From: Ruminococcaceae bacterium UBA3818
GTDB lineage: Bacteria > Bacillota > Clostridia > Oscillospirales > Ruminococcaceae
Assembly (NCBI GenBank): GCA_002369315.1
Contig: DFDW01000015.1
Coordinates: forward strand, 1-52,946
DNA length: 52,946 nt
Direction of reading: 5' to 3'
The position numbers were made by a program, and so were the translations under genes. The notes beneath the pieces were generated by a model. That model saw only the letters and a list, made by a program, of their open reading frames with translations, searched no databases and was not told the DNA's origin. Below are positions 26,219 to 34,392 of this stretch, piece after piece; position 1 is the first letter of the stretch, and every line of letters begins with the position of its first letter.

Positions 26219-26986
26219 ATGTTTACCAATGTAATTGTAAAAAAGCCCTGTCGCGCCATGATTAACGGCATTACCACTGCCGATTTGGGGAAACCGGATT
26301 ATGAATTGGCTTTGAAGCAGCATGCCGCTTATATAGAGGCTTTGCGGCAATGCGGCGTGAAAGTCACCGTGTTGGAAGCAGACGAAGCATACCCCGACTC
26401 CTGCTTTGTGGAAGATACCGCCGTTTTGACCCGGCAATTCGCTTTGATTACCAATCCCGGCGCCCCTTTCCGAAAAGGTGAGATAGAGGCTATGGTCCCT
26501 GTGATAAAAAAGTTTTACGGTGAAGATCGAATCGAGTATATTCAATCGCCCGGCACATTAGAAGGCGGAGATGTCATGATGGTTGGAGACCATTTTTATA
26601 TCGGTATTTCCGCCCGTACAAACGTGGAGGGTGCGCAGCAATTGATCGATGCGCTGAAAAAGTACGGTATGAGCGGAGAAATGGTACCTCTCCACACGAT
26701 TCTGCATCTGAAAACAGGTCTTTCCTATCTTGAAAACAATCATTTGCTGATCTGCGGCGAATTTCTGGAAAATCCGACTTTTTCCAAATTTCATCAAATC
26801 CAGATAGCCGCCGGAGAAGAATACGGCGCCAACTGTATCTGGGTCAATGGCAAAGTGCTGGTGCCTGCTGGTTATCCACAGACACAAAAAGCCATCGAAA
26901 GCCTGGGATATGAAGTATTGGTTGTGGACACTTCTGAATATCGGAAAATCGACGGTGGTTTAAGCTGCCTTTCTCTGCGGTTTTAG
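26219..26986 (+). CDS. Dimethylarginine dimethylaminohydrolase (DDAH)-like guanidino hydrolase
   Basis: The 255-residue product belongs to the amidinotransferase/arginine deiminase fold. It has VEDTAVL and TNPGAPFRKGEI, then PGTLEGGDV (metal-free acidic/His region). The nucleophile region near the C-terminus reads KIDGGLSCLSLRF, with Cys about five residues from the end. DDAH-type enzymes hydrolyse methylated arginines or related guanidines to citrulline plus an amine. The substrate here is not proven; citrulline- or arginine-related use is an inference. ATG 26219 has GAAGGAA 6 nt upstream, better than the in-frame GTG at 26204. It is monocistronic and lies directly left of the mobile element. 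Confidence 0.8.
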   Translation: MFTNVIVKKPCRAMINGITTADLGKPDYELALKQHAAYIEALRQCGVKVTVLEADEAYPDSCFVEDTAVLTRQFALITNPGAPFRKGEIEAMVPVIKKFYGEDRIEYIQSPGTLEGGDVMMVGDHFYIGISARTNVEGAQQLIDALKKYGMSGEMVPLHTILHLKTGLSYLENNHLLICGEFLENPTFSKFHQIQIAAGEEYGANCIWVNGKVLVPAGYPQTQKAIESLGYEVLVVDTSEYRKIDGGLSCLSLRF

Positions 26987-26991
26987 GACAA

Positions 26992-27034
26992 ATAAAAAAA
27001 GACTGCCATTTGCCGTGTGCCGATAAGACAGTAA
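26992..27034 (+). repeat. Left terminal inverted repeat
   Basis: The outer block ATAAAAAAAGACTGC (26992-27006) and inner block TAAGACAGTAA (27024-27034) are separated by 17 bp. It matches the reverse complement of 33806-33848. Confidence 0.8.
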
Positions 27035-27081
27035 TTTGAGAAAACTACAAAATCGGCATCTGCTAAGCAGGATTGGACAAC

Positions 27082-27125
27082 AAAACAGGCGGCACTCAGC
27101 TTCGGTTGGGTGCTGCCTGTTTTTG
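27082..27125 (+). terminator. Hairpin terminator inside the left end of the element
   Basis: ACAGGCGGCACTCAGC pairs (with G-U pairs) to GTTGGGTGCTGCCTGT across a TTCG loop, followed by T5. It insulates the element from the DDAH-like gene. Confidence 0.75.
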
Positions 27126-27129
27126 TACA

Positions 27130-27477
27130 TCTAAGGGTTGAAAATCACCGACTTTCTGCTCTGTAAAGCAAGGATAGTAAAAAGGGTGAAATAGTTATCG
27201 CTCTCATGCAGTTCCTTTGTGAAACAGCGAATCGCTGTATAAGGTATACGATTCGCTGGGAAGTGCGCATATTTGCGGTCGTGCAAAATACCCCACAAAA
27301 CCGTAAAGTCGATAGAGGGGTATTTCGATGCAGAGTATGTTCGACACTGGGGAAACTGAAAATCAGCTTATATTCGTAGAAAAGTTACATTTTAGGGCGA
27401 TAAATTCTGGGTATTGTATTGAAAACAGAGCTATCCTTGTGATATAGTGTGTGTACACACTTTCGAGGAGGTGCAGC
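27130..27477 (+). promoter_or_regulatory. Non-coding left-end region with hairpins and the mcrB promoter
   Basis: No gene is seen here. It holds the inverted repeat CAGCGAATCG/CGATTCGCTG (27225-27258, 14-nt loop), a second pair AAATACCCC/GGGGTATTT (27286-27325), and a promoter with -35 TTGAAA (27419-27424), 18-bp spacer and -10 TATAGT (27443-27448). Right after the -10 lies the perfect palindrome GTGTGTACACAC (27449-27460), where a repressor could block transcription of mcrB. The hairpins may be recombinase- or replication-related. Confidence 0.5.
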
Positions 27478-29574
27478 ATGGCTATACCAAAGCTGAAAAA
27501 GCAGGATGTTATTGATGCCCTGAAATTTATCGACGAGAACGGAGTTCCCGAACATAATACAAGCGTAAAATATGTACTTGTGTCTGAGGATGGGAAAAAA
27601 TATCCGCCGAAGTATGTGGTAGCCGTTGCTGACCATTTGGCAAACAGCACGGATATTTCGACAGAATCCTTTAACAGCGTTGACGCAAAGAACTATCTGG
27701 AAAGTCTGGGCTTCTCCATCGAGACTAAGCAGCAAGAAAAATTTGAGTTATCTATTACTGCCGAAAGCGTCGAGTCAACAGATGAACGCTTTACAATGAA
27801 TAATCTGAGCCTCGGTGATAACTATAAGCCGCTGGATGCCTGTTTCAAGAGGGCAAATGGAGACGTAATCAAGCGAGCCTACAGCAAAGGCGAAAGAAGA
27901 AATTCCAATCAAACCTTGCCCCGCATTGCCTGTCAGGTGTTCGAGAAGCAGCTTGCTGCATTATCGGTTGAGGACAAGGAGAACTTCCCTGTCTGCAAAT
28001 ATAACCCGGACAGCGACGTAATCAGAGGTATTTATGCGAGTGTTGACGATTTCAAGAAGCACCGCAACACAATAGAGTACCTGACATACGGCTATGACAA
28101 CGGACGGCAGTTTGTTATCTATTGCTGGAATATCTTCTCTACGATTATCTTCGTTCAGGAATGTTTGAAGCGTTTCGGTGAATCGGGAGATCAGTTTATT
28201 TTGACATACCGCGAAAAAGATGAGAAGGAAACCGCAGCGACAGAAACGGAAGCTGCTGTTCAGGAAGAGCTTGTTCAACAGTTCAAGGGATACCGAAATC
28301 CGTTTTCTTCCATGCTGATTGAATCAAAAAATCTGATTTTCAGAGGTGCGCCCGGTACCGGAAAATCTTATCTTGCCAAAGAAATCGCTGCGGACATCAT
28401 CAGCAATGGGTACTTTGACGATTACACACTTCTTACTGACGAGCAGAAAAAACAGGTTGAGTTCGTTCAGTTCCATCCGAGTTATGACTACTCTGATTTT
28501 GTTGAAGGACTAAGACCGAAAATCAATGATGATGGGACAATGGGCTTTGAATTGCAGGATGGCATTTTCAAGAAGTTTGTTGCCCGTGCCAGAAAGAACT
28601 ATGAGGACTCCCAAAAATCCAGAGAAACCGTAGAAAAGGAAGTCACGGTTCAAGAATCCATGACAGAGTTTTTCTCCGGCGTTGAGTTTGGCGTTGACAC
28701 ATTTAAGACGATCAATGGAAATGAATTTACCATTACCGGCGTGGATGACGGGCATATCCATATTTCTATTCCCGGAAACGCATCTGTCAACAGGCTTGCT
28801 CTGAGTTTGGATGAAGTTCGGAAGATGCTGGAATCCGGGCAGAAGTTTGAAAAAATAAAGGATATCACGTCCTTTTTCGGAAAGACATTTGCTACGCAAG
28901 GATATTCCTATGACTTTGCCATCTATAAAGCAATCAAAGCAAAGAAAAGTACAATTTCAAAAGCAAAGGCAAAACAGGAGGAACTGAAAAAATACATATT
29001 CATCATAGACGAAATCAACCGCGGTGAAATTTCAAAGATTTTCGGTGAATTGTTCTTTGCAATAGATCCCGGTTATCGCGGCAAAGCCGGAGAGATCTCC
29101 ACGCAGTATTCCAATCTGCACTCTGACCCCGGCGAAAAGCTCTATATTCCTGAAAATGTCTATATCATCGGCACCATGAACGATATTGACCGCTCTGTGG
29201 ACAGCTTTGATTTTGCCATGCGTCGTCGCTTCCGATTCGTAGAACTCAGAGCGGATGAGCGCCTTGAGATGCTTGCGTCGCTGGAAAACGAGGAGTTGGA
29301 GGCTGAGGCAATCAGAAGGATGGCTGCGCTCAATAAGGCAATCGCAGAGGTCGAGGATCTGAATGAAAATTATCAGATCGGAGCGTCTTACTTCCTGAAG
29401 TTGAAAACACTTGATTTTGACCAACTTTGGACTGATTATTTGCAACCGCTCCTACAGGAATACATTCAGGGAATGTACGATGAGGAAGGAATTATGAATC
29501 GGTTCGCAAGGGCATACGGCTATCAGAAACCTGCCAGAGGTGATGCGAATGAAGCTGCTCAGGATCAAGGATAA
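27478..29574 (+). CDS. mcrB: McrB-like AAA+ GTPase subunit of a modification-dependent restriction system
   Basis: McrB is the DNA-recognising, nucleotide-driven motor that works with McrC. ATG 27478 follows CGAGGAGGTG. The product (about 698 residues) has an N-terminal ~75-residue module (VIDALKFIDENGVP, KKYPPKYVVAVAD) resembling the head domain of ScoMcrA-type proteins, and a middle module (~100-245) that I do not recognise. The AAA+ domain follows, with Walker A RGAPGTGKSYL, Walker B FIIDEINRGEISKIFGELFF, the McrB sensor NDIDRSVDSFDFAMRRRFRF and a C-terminal helical lid. The reader modules decide which modified DNA is cut; that specificity is unknown here. It overlaps mcrC by 26 nt. Confidence 0.88.
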   Translation: MAIPKLKKQDVIDALKFIDENGVPEHNTSVKYVLVSEDGKKYPPKYVVAVADHLANSTDISTESFNSVDAKNYLESLGFSIETKQQEKFELSITAESVESTDERFTMNNLSLGDNYKPLDACFKRANGDVIKRAYSKGERRNSNQTLPRIACQVFEKQLAALSVEDKENFPVCKYNPDSDVIRGIYASVDDFKKHRNTIEYLTYGYDNGRQFVIYCWNIFSTIIFVQECLKRFGESGDQFILTYREKDEKETAATETEAAVQEELVQQFKGYRNPFSSMLIESKNLIFRGAPGTGKSYLAKEIAADIISNGYFDDYTLLTDEQKKQVEFVQFHPSYDYSDFVEGLRPKINDDGTMGFELQDGIFKKFVARARKNYEDSQKSRETVEKEVTVQESMTEFFSGVEFGVDTFKTINGNEFTITGVDDGHIHISIPGNASVNRLALSLDEVRKMLESGQKFEKIKDITSFFGKTFATQGYSYDFAIYKAIKAKKSTISKAKAKQEELKKYIFIIDEINRGEISKIFGELFFAIDPGYRGKAGEISTQYSNLHSDPGEKLYIPENVYIIGTMNDIDRSVDSFDFAMRRRFRFVELRADERLEMLASLENEELEAEAIRRMAALNKAIAEVEDLNENYQIGASYFLKLKTLDFDQLWTDYLQPLLQEYIQGMYDEEGIMNRFARAYGYQKPARGDANEAAQDQG

Positions 29575-30865
29575 CTCCCAGCAGAAAAAAGATGCCTTTT
29601 CTCAAGTAGCGAGGCTGACAGGCAAAATTGCGGATAAAACATTGGAACAGCTTGAGCGTGAAGGTGTGTTCGTATTTCCTGAAACCGTAAAGGATGCAGA
29701 GGATATTACGCAAGATCAGATGATCCTCCAAAGCGTCAATGATACCTATCGCTCTGGTAATGTGATGGGCTTTCTTGGCTACGGTGATGAGCGGCTTGTG
29801 ATCGCGTCCCGTTTTTGCGGAGAGGGTGAGGATTACTTTTTCCAGTATCTTTTAGACAAAGTTCTGGACTTTCCAAATATCGTAGATTTGGATGCAGATG
29901 CCAATCAAGACAATCGGCTGTTCAATTTCCTGCTGTTTCTGTTTCCGTATTACCTCAAAGCAGCGATGCGGAAGGGCTTGTTCAAAAAGTATATCCGCCA
30001 CAGGTACAATGATGGAAATGTAAAGGGCACGATTGATATCGCAAGACATATAGAGAAGAACACCCCATTTGTAGGAAATGTTGCATACAGCCAGAGAGAG
30101 TTTTCCTACGATAACAGTCTGATGGAGCTGGTGCGGCATACCATAGAGTTTATCAAAAGAAAGCCTTACGGCAATAAACTTCTTATCAAAGTGAAAGACG
30201 AGGTAAAACTCGTTATAGATGCGACTCCGGGATATGAGCCGTATGACAGGCAGAAAATCATTGAACAGAATAAAAAGAATACCGTCCGCCACGCTTATTT
30301 CAGAGAGTATCTCGCATTACAAAGGTTGTGTCTCTTAATCCTCCGACACCAGAAACATCAAATTGGCACGGGAGCGAGGCAGATATACGGTATTCTGTTT
30401 GACGGTGCATGGCTGTGGGAGGAATATATTAACTTGCTCATTGAAGATATCTTCTACCACCCAATGAACAAGAGCGGCACAGGCGCTCAGAGACTGTTTG
30501 ATGGAAATGTAGGCTTGATCTATCCCGATTTCATCAGCCGGAATAGCAAACCACGGATCATTGCTGACGCGAAGTATAAACCCCTTGACAACATTGGCAA
30601 TCGAGATTATTTACAGGTGCTTGCCTATATGTTCCGGTTTGATGCAAAGGCTGGTTACTATCTCTATCCAGAAGCGGAAGGGTCTGACGATTTGAAATTG
30701 TGGTTGAACCGTGGTTTGACCTATGAGAAAAATGTTATGGCGCGTGACGACATCAGCGTTATCAAGCACGGCTTGAAAATTCCCATAGATGCGCAGAATT
30801 ATTCAGAGTTTACAGCAAAGATGAAGGTTCAGGAGCAGGAATTTACAAGCGTATTCTATGCGTGA
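29549..30865 (+). CDS. mcrC: McrC-like endonuclease subunit
   Basis: McrC supplies the nuclease and stimulates the McrB motor. The start ATG 29549 lies inside mcrB with AGAGG upstream. The 438-residue product has a long N-terminal part that contacts McrB (SQVARLTGKIADKTLEQLER, GNVMGFLGYGDERLVIASRF). It also has a PD-(D/E)XK nuclease domain with LIYPDFISRNSKPRIIADAKYK as core (D, then D-A-K). Catalytic residues appear intact. Together with mcrB it forms a complete two-gene cassette, the main cargo of the element. Confidence 0.88.
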   Translation: MKLLRIKDNSQQKKDAFSQVARLTGKIADKTLEQLEREGVFVFPETVKDAEDITQDQMILQSVNDTYRSGNVMGFLGYGDERLVIASRFCGEGEDYFFQYLLDKVLDFPNIVDLDADANQDNRLFNFLLFLFPYYLKAAMRKGLFKKYIRHRYNDGNVKGTIDIARHIEKNTPFVGNVAYSQREFSYDNSLMELVRHTIEFIKRKPYGNKLLIKVKDEVKLVIDATPGYEPYDRQKIIEQNKKNTVRHAYFREYLALQRLCLLILRHQKHQIGTGARQIYGILFDGAWLWEEYINLLIEDIFYHPMNKSGTGAQRLFDGNVGLIYPDFISRNSKPRIIADAKYKPLDNIGNRDYLQVLAYMFRFDAKAGYYLYPEAEGSDDLKLWLNRGLTYEKNVMARDDISVIKHGLKIPIDAQNYSEFTAKMKVQEQEFTSVFYA

Positions 30866-30948
30866 TTTTGTAGGAGAACACAGAACTGCATATCAATAAT
30901 CGATCGGTTTTGATTAGAAATAATCCGTAGGAGTAAAGAGGAATCCCG

Positions 30949-31143
30949 ATGCCAGACAACAGGAATCGCAAGCGACCGATACAGGTCAAATTTTTCGTAG
31001 ATGAAAGAGAACTCGGCTTGATAAAGGCGAATATGGCGCAGCTTGGGATAGAGAATATGAGCGCTTACCTTCGCCAAGTGGCGATCGACAGATATGAGAA
31101 AAAACCGGATATGCCTGAACGCCGTGAAACCAAAAATCCCTGA
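30949..31143 (+). CDS. Short MobC-like mobilisation protein, probably truncated
   Basis: The 64-residue product is like the N-terminal ribbon-helix-helix part of plasmid/ICE MobC relaxosome proteins: RNRKRPIQVKFFVDE, MAQLGIENMSAYLRQVAIDR. Usual MobC proteins run to about 110-130 residues, so the C-terminus seems lost, with a stop after RRETKNP. The ribosome binding site is GAGGA before ATG 30949. No relaxase gene follows, which suggests the mobilisation module has decayed or that this protein only binds DNA. Confidence 0.6.
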   Translation: MPDNRNRKRPIQVKFFVDERELGLIKANMAQLGIENMSAYLRQVAIDRYEKKPDMPERRETKNP

Positions 31144-31648
31144 CTCACTTTCCGAAGATAGATTGATGTTCAGCTCCGCAGGAGCGTAGCCGATTTCTCT
31201 GAAATCGTTCAGGGGTTTGGGGCGTTTCCCCAACAAGATTGCACGGGTGCATAAACACGAGCATTGCTTGCCAAGTGCATTTCGCAGTTGGCAGGTAATG
31301 AGAAGTGGGTACCGCCGTGCATTGCTTGCCATTCTGGCAAGCTCCGGTGTGGGTACTCACCGGATTTGCTTGCTATTCTGCAAGGAAATCTCGGTCGTAC
31401 CACGCCGGTTTTCGCAAGTGTAGCTACACTTGCTGTGCTTGCTATTCTCCGTTTCCCATGTTAGCAAGCGCCATTTCGTTAAATGGAAATCGGCGGCAAC
31501 CGCCGCCTTGTCTGCCAAAAAGCGAAACGGAGGGGCGCTGTCAATGGCGGCGCAGCCGTTCATCTTGACCATTGACGGCGTTCGTCCGTTTTGCTACTCC
31601 GACTGAATTTTTACATAAAATGAACTGAAGTGAAGGAGGCTTGACGAA
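31144..31648. other. Repeat-rich non-coding region with an oriT-like hairpin
   Basis: No credible gene is seen. It contains the hairpin TTGGGG-CGTTT-CCCCAA (31217-31233) next to CAACAAGATTGC, a form often seen at origins of transfer near mobC genes. From about 31258 there are four imperfect direct repeats centred on TGCTTGCC or TGCTTGCTATTCT (near 31264, 31321, 31367, 31437), and an inverted pair GCAAGTGTAGCTACACTTGC near 31415-31434. It may be oriT plus recombinase- or Mob-binding sites, or the scar of a deleted relaxase. Confidence 0.45.
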
Positions 31649-32044
31649 GTGAATCCGAAAGAAAATGACAATGAGATCATCGAACTGACCGACGAGGAAC
31701 TGGATGAGATTTTCGCCGACGATGATTTTGATAACGGCGAGGAGGACGCTGAAATCCGCTCGTTTTATTTCTCCAATCCCGACCTGTATGCCAAGGTCAA
31801 GCCGCGCCCCGACGATGCCCCCAAGAGGGAGTTTTCTTTCGATGAAAAGGGCAGCATTGTTGTGAAAAATCCGTCCGCCTTTTGGCTGCCCGACGTCAAA
31901 ATCGTGGAGGAACACGGCGGCACGGAATACACCGTAACCGGCAGCTATGAGGGAACGGAAACCCTCGACAAGAAGCTCAGACGCATTATGGAGCAGAACG
32001 CTGCCGATAATAAAAACGGTATCACGGAGGACGCCGATGAGTAA
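31649..32044 (+). CDS. Small acidic protein of the mobile element
   Basis: The start is a GTG at 31649, with AAGGAGG 10 nt upstream. The 131-residue product is very acidic at the N-terminus (EIIELTDEELDEIFADDD) with one mixed region (FSFDEKGSIVVKNPSAFWLP, EYTVTGSYEGTETLDKK). No catalytic motif is seen. Its end overlaps, by 8 nt, an in-frame ATG leading into the recombinase frame, so the two are probably translated together. It may be an accessory protein of TnpX-type recombinases; I do not recognise the family. Confidence 0.65.
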   Translation: MNPKENDNEIIELTDEELDEIFADDDFDNGEEDAEIRSFYFSNPDLYAKVKPRPDDAPKREFSFDEKGSIVVKNPSAFWLPDVKIVEEHGGTEYTVTGSYEGTETLDKKLRRIMEQNAADNKNGITEDADE

Positions 32045-32117
32045 CAACGTTTCTCTTGATATAAACCCAGAATCCAATCCTGTTCAGGCAGTTGCCCCAC
32101 CGAAGGAGGACAACAAT

Positions 32118-33773
32118 ATGTTAAGGGCAACCGACAAAATCACAGCGCTTTATTGCAGACTGTCCGTGGAGGACACCAAAGAAAAAGGCGGCAAGGATGA
32201 CCCGTCGAACTCCATCCAGCATCAGCAGATCATGTTAATGGAGTATGCAAAATCTCAGCACTTTCCGAACCCGACGTTCTTTATTGATGATGGGTACAGT
32301 GGCGTGGATTTTTCCAACCGCCCCGGCTTTCAGAAGATGCTTGCGGAAATTGAAGCCGGTCATGTGGAAACGGTGATTACGAAAGATCTTTCAAGACTCG
32401 GTCGTAATTCCTCGCTGACAGGGCTTTATATCAACTACACGTTTCCTCAGTACGGCGTGCGGTATATTGCCATCAACGACCACTTCGACACCATTGACCC
32501 CAACAGCACCGACAACGACATTGCAGGCATCAAGAACTGGTTTAATGAGTTTTTTGCCAAAGACACCAGCCGAAAAATCCGTGCCGTCAACAAGGCAAAG
32601 GGTGAGCGCGGAGAACGCTTGACCACCAACGTTCCCTACGGCTATAAGCGTGAGCCTGACGATCCCAAGAAATGGGTGATTGACGAGGAAGCCGCACAGG
32701 TCGTGAAGCGAATCTTTGCGCTCTGTATGGAGGGAAAAGGACCGAGTCAGATCGCCGCCCTACTGGAAAAGGAGAAGGCGCTGAACCCCACCGCATACAA
32801 GCAGCGGGAGGGCAGAAAAACACCGCATCAGACTCCGGAGAACGAGTACCGCTGGCACGAAAGCACCGTTGCTTATATCCTCGAATACATGGAGTACACA
32901 GGCTGCACGGTCAATTTCAAGACCTATACCAACTCCATCTGGGACAAGAAGCAGCGGGAAAATCCGATGGAGAATCGCAAGATTTTCTATAACACCCATC
33001 CGGCAATCATCTCTCTGGAAGTCTTTGATAAGGTGCAGGAGATCAGGCAGCAGCGGCACCGCAGAACGGCGACGGGAAAGAGCAATATGTTCTCCGGTCT
33101 GGTGTTCTGCAACGACTGCAAGCAGAAGCTCTACTACTCCACCACCAGCTATTTTGAAAAGCGGCAGGACTTCTTTATCTGCTCCACCCATCGTGTCAAT
33201 AAGGACAAGTGCAGCGGACATTATATCCGTGCCGTTGTGCTGGAACAGATCGTCTGGAAGCACATTCAGGAGGTCGTATCGGTAGTCACTCGCTATGAGG
33301 CGTATTTCCGTTCTGAAATGGAGCAAAAGCTCCGTATACAGAGCGAGGAATCGCTGCGGCTGTATCAAAAGCGGCTGGCACAGGCTGAGAAGCGAATCGG
33401 CGAGCTTGACCGTCTTTTCATCCGCATTTACGAGGACAATGTTGCCGGTCGGCTGGATGATGAACGCTTCGCCATGATGAGCAAGAACTATACCGAGGAA
33501 CAGAAAACCCTCAAAGCCGAGGTCAAAGGTCTGCAACAGCAAATCCATGAACAGGAACAACAGGCAGAGAATATAGAGCAGTTTGTTCAGCGGGTAAAGA
33601 GGAACAGCACCCTCACGGAACTGACCCCCTATGCCCTCAGAGAGCTTGTCAAGGCGGTCTATGTAGATGCACCTGACAAGTCCAGCGGCAAGCGCAGGCA
33701 GAAGGTACATATCGAGTACGACCTTGTGGGCTACATTCCCGTGGATGAGCTGCTAAAAGCGGAACAGGCATGA
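32118..33773 (+). CDS. Large serine recombinase (TnpX-type transposase)
   Basis: It catalyses excision and integration of the element through a covalent serine-DNA link. ATG 32118 follows AAGGAGGACAACAAT; an upstream in-frame ATG (32037) would add 27 residues without a good site. The product (551 residues) has a resolvase domain with catalytic Ser16 (ALYCRLSVED) and TKDLSRLGRNSSLTG, a recombinase domain (~185-300, NVPYGYKREPDDPKKW), a zinc ribbon (CNDCKQKLYYS, then CSTHRVNKDKC) and a coiled-coil plus C-terminal basic segment. All parts are present, so it should be active. Confidence 0.93.
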   Translation: MLRATDKITALYCRLSVEDTKEKGGKDDPSNSIQHQQIMLMEYAKSQHFPNPTFFIDDGYSGVDFSNRPGFQKMLAEIEAGHVETVITKDLSRLGRNSSLTGLYINYTFPQYGVRYIAINDHFDTIDPNSTDNDIAGIKNWFNEFFAKDTSRKIRAVNKAKGERGERLTTNVPYGYKREPDDPKKWVIDEEAAQVVKRIFALCMEGKGPSQIAALLEKEKALNPTAYKQREGRKTPHQTPENEYRWHESTVAYILEYMEYTGCTVNFKTYTNSIWDKKQRENPMENRKIFYNTHPAIISLEVFDKVQEIRQQRHRRTATGKSNMFSGLVFCNDCKQKLYYSTTSYFEKRQDFFICSTHRVNKDKCSGHYIRAVVLEQIVWKHIQEVVSVVTRYEAYFRSEMEQKLRIQSEESLRLYQKRLAQAEKRIGELDRLFIRIYEDNVAGRLDDERFAMMSKNYTEEQKTLKAEVKGLQQQIHEQEQQAENIEQFVQRVKRNSTLTELTPYALRELVKAVYVDAPDKSSGKRRQKVHIEYDLVGYIPVDELLKAEQA

Positions 33774-33792
33774 TTTTGGTCATGCCTGTTCC
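33761..33792 (+). terminator. Terminator overlapping the recombinase stop codon
   Basis: The stem GGAACAGGCATGA/TCATGCCTGTTCC is a 13-bp perfect repeat with a 6-nt loop; the TGA stop (33771-33773) lies within its left arm. There is no long T run. Confidence 0.6.
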
Positions 33793-33805
33793 AAGAAATT
33801 TGATT

Positions 33806-33848
33806 TTACTGTCTTACCAGCAGGGAGCTTTTCGCAGTCTTTTTTTAT
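33806..33848 (-). repeat. Right terminal inverted repeat
   Basis: The inner block TTACTGTCTTA (33806-33816), 17-bp spacer and outer block GCAGTCTTTTTTTAT (33834-33848) mirror the left end exactly in spacing. Confidence 0.8.
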
Positions 33849-33882
33849 AGAATCCTGTGATTTTTGCCATTCCGTCTGCTTT

Positions 33883-34383
33883 TTACCGGGGCCGCTGGCA
33901 GGCACGTTTATTGCCCAATGAAGCAGTCGCCCCCACGACCAGCAAAACCAAACCCAAGCGGGATAATGGGCGAACCATCCCCATCAAATTTGCCAACAGC
34001 GAATAATTTGCCAACATCTCAGCCCCTTGGGCCGCATACCCCATATTGGTAAGGATGGCTGTCGAAACGGGAAGCCCGGTCAAAGCCAGACCGCCGATTA
34101 CAATGGCTAAAATTTCCGCCGCTTGAAAAGACACATTCCTTCCCTGACTCCAAATCAGCACAAACAAACCTACATGCAGCACCAGCAAGATGACAATCAG
34201 CAAAATATCCATCATTGGATACAGATTTTGCTGGATGATATCCGATGGGCCCACGTTCAGCAGCGTCTTTAGCGGACGCTGCAAAACCAAAATCGCTCCT
34301 TCAGCCAAAGCATACAGGATTTGGCAGATGAGAGATAGATTTAAAACCAGTACAGATATTTTGCAGCGCTCTGTTTTTTCCAT
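33883..34383 (-). CDS. Four-helix membrane protein, function unknown
   Basis: The 166-residue product has AGGAGGG 4-5 nt before ATG 34383. It has about four membrane helices (ISVLVLNLSLICQILYALAE, MDILLIVILLVLHVGLFVLI, a third near EILAIVIGGLALTG, a fourth near LGLVLLVVGATASL) and a basic C-terminus. I do not recognise a family. It begins 10 bp after the UroD-like gene on the same strand, so the two are probably co-transcribed. The mobile element ends just past its 3' end (33848) without disrupting it. Confidence 0.6.
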   Translation of the reverse strand: MEKTERCKISVLVLNLSLICQILYALAEGAILVLQRPLKTLLNVGPSDIIQQNLYPMMDILLIVILLVLHVGLFVLIWSQGRNVSFQAAEILAIVIGGLALTGLPVSTAILTNMGYAAQGAEMLANYSLLANLMGMVRPLSRLGLVLLVVGATASLGNKRACQRPR

Positions 34384-34392
34384 AGAACCCTC

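Larger units (their letters stand above)
26992..33848. mobile_element. Large-serine-recombinase (TnpX-type) element carrying McrBC
   Basis: The element is about 6.86 kb. Both ends share an inverted two-block structure with identical spacing: ATAAAAAAAGACTGC, 17 variable bases, TAAGACAGTAA. The left copy is 26992-27034 and the right copy 33806-33848. The content is mcrB, mcrC, a short mobC-like gene, a repeat-rich non-coding stretch, an acidic protein and a large serine recombinase, all on the plus strand. Tn4451-type TnpX elements insert at GA dinucleotides and end in imperfect inverted repeats, so the insertion mode is inferred from that group. No relaxase is encoded, so transfer would need help in trans. 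The outside genes (DDAH-like, small membrane protein) are intact. Confidence 0.8.

Noticed and set aside
31250..31450. Possible CRISPR array
   Set aside because: The repeats are few, imperfect, unevenly spaced and lack constant-length unique spacers; no cas genes are present.
32037..32117. 27-codon in-frame extension as the recombinase N-terminus
   Set aside because: The ATG at 32118 has a near-perfect AAGGAGG site and gives the resolvase domain its usual start; the extension may instead be read as a short leader coupled to the upstream gene.
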